Origin: Tomocerus qinae
Taxonomy: Eukaryota > Arthropoda > Collembola > Entomobryomorpha > Tomoceridae
Direction: 5' to 3'
NCBI GenBank assembly: GCA_020055645.1
Contig: CM034547.1
Location: 4,030,001 to 4,094,000 of the forward strand
Length of the DNA stretch: 64,000 nucleotides
Notes under the pieces: generated by a model
Seen by the model: only the letters and a program-made list of their open reading frames with translations
Databases searched by the model: none
Told to the model about the DNA's origin: nothing
Position numbers and translations under genes: made by a program
In this document: positions 63,701 through 64,000 of the stretch, piece after piece
Layout: each line of letters begins with the position of its first letter
How positions within the stretch are numbered: the stretch's first letter is position 1

Positions 63701-64000
63701 GGAGCTCTGCTCAAGACCTTAATGAATGCAATCACATATACATACAAATGACAAACTAAAAGAGACTTTAGTCAACTTTCGACACAACTCCTTCCTAAAC
63801 ATCTCCTTTAAATAAAATATTTATTTTAAACATCAATACTCTCTAATACTTAATTATGATTCATAATTAATCCTTGGAAAATACATTGGAAAACTTTAGT
63901 TTGCTATTCCGAAAATTTAATTTTCAAGTTTTCAAGACAGTTTCATCTTTTTACGGAAATTGATAAACTTCTTCGAATATGTTGTAATTCCGAGAGAAAT

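Larger units (their letters stand above)
31049..64000. other. Gene desert, possibly 5' intron/regulatory region of the Klingon-like gene
   Basis: About 33 kb with no exon I can support on either strand: no recognisable domain, no long frame and no tRNA-like hallmark. The longest frames are 60-140 residues, low in complexity and unsupported by splice sites. Composition varies: purine-rich tracts with GAGAG or GAGGAG (for example ~38160-38180, 40430-40490, 45570-45620, 52010-52060) alternate with CT-rich tracts (~39180-39290, 40640-40720, 42110-42190, 46190-46260, 55020-55180). A short (TCAC)4 run lies at 57591-57606. Features listed separately are the foldback at 31994, the hairpin at 38471, the MITEs at 41340 and 54117, the NRF1-like cluster at 50301 and the G4 at 52023. 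Confidence 0.6.

Noticed and set aside
31049-64000. tRNA, rRNA or other classic RNA genes in the desert
   Set aside because: I looked for T-loop (GGTTCGAATC-like) hallmarks and structured RNA signatures and saw none; a covariance search would be decisive.

Overview
This is an AT-rich nuclear window from an arthropod, most probably a hexapod. Evidence: spliced genes with GT-AG introns, a Methuselah-type GPCR, a Klingon-like Ig/FnIII adhesion protein, a sigma-class glutathione S-transferase and two odorant-binding-protein (OBP)-like genes. I cannot name the species. All gene models were assembled by eye from splice sites and codon phase; each one joins in frame across every exon.

Gene-bearing part (1-31 kb). 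TTC4 co-chaperone (+, its 5' end lies outside the window); a secreted single-Ig-domain protein of unknown function (-); a 3.1 kb gap; a 9-exon Methuselah-like GPCR (+); mitochondrial 3-hydroxyacyl-CoA dehydrogenase HADH (-, convergent with the GPCR); a sigma-like GST with an apparent GC-AG intron (+); an OBP-like gene (+); then the 10 visible exons of a Klingon-like gene (-), whose 5' exons I could not find. A second OBP-like gene (+) lies wholly inside one Klingon intron on the opposite strand. The genes do not form a pathway. The two OBP genes share an unusual 8-cysteine layout and a conserved intron position, so they look like paralogues.

Mobile and repeated DNA. Two ~1.2 kb copies of one element sit in intron 1 of the GPCR and intron 1 of HADH. 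Each has 13-bp inverted repeats near its ends, a GTCC-type microsatellite and a ~40-bp minisatellite; the build resembles Helentron-derived DINE-like elements. A 604-bp hAT-type MITE with a perfect 8-bp target duplication lies at 54.1 kb, with a degraded relative at 41.3 kb. A 239-bp inverted-repeat element fills most of a Klingon intron. A nested foldback of ~310 bp lies at 32.0-32.3 kb.

Gene desert (31-64 kb). I see no convincing exon in about 33 kb. It holds alternating purine-rich and pyrimidine-rich tracts (GAGAG/CTCTC), a very strong G-quadruplex motif, a cluster of NRF1-like motifs and the MITE. It may be the 5' intron and regulatory region of the Klingon-like gene, but that is inference.
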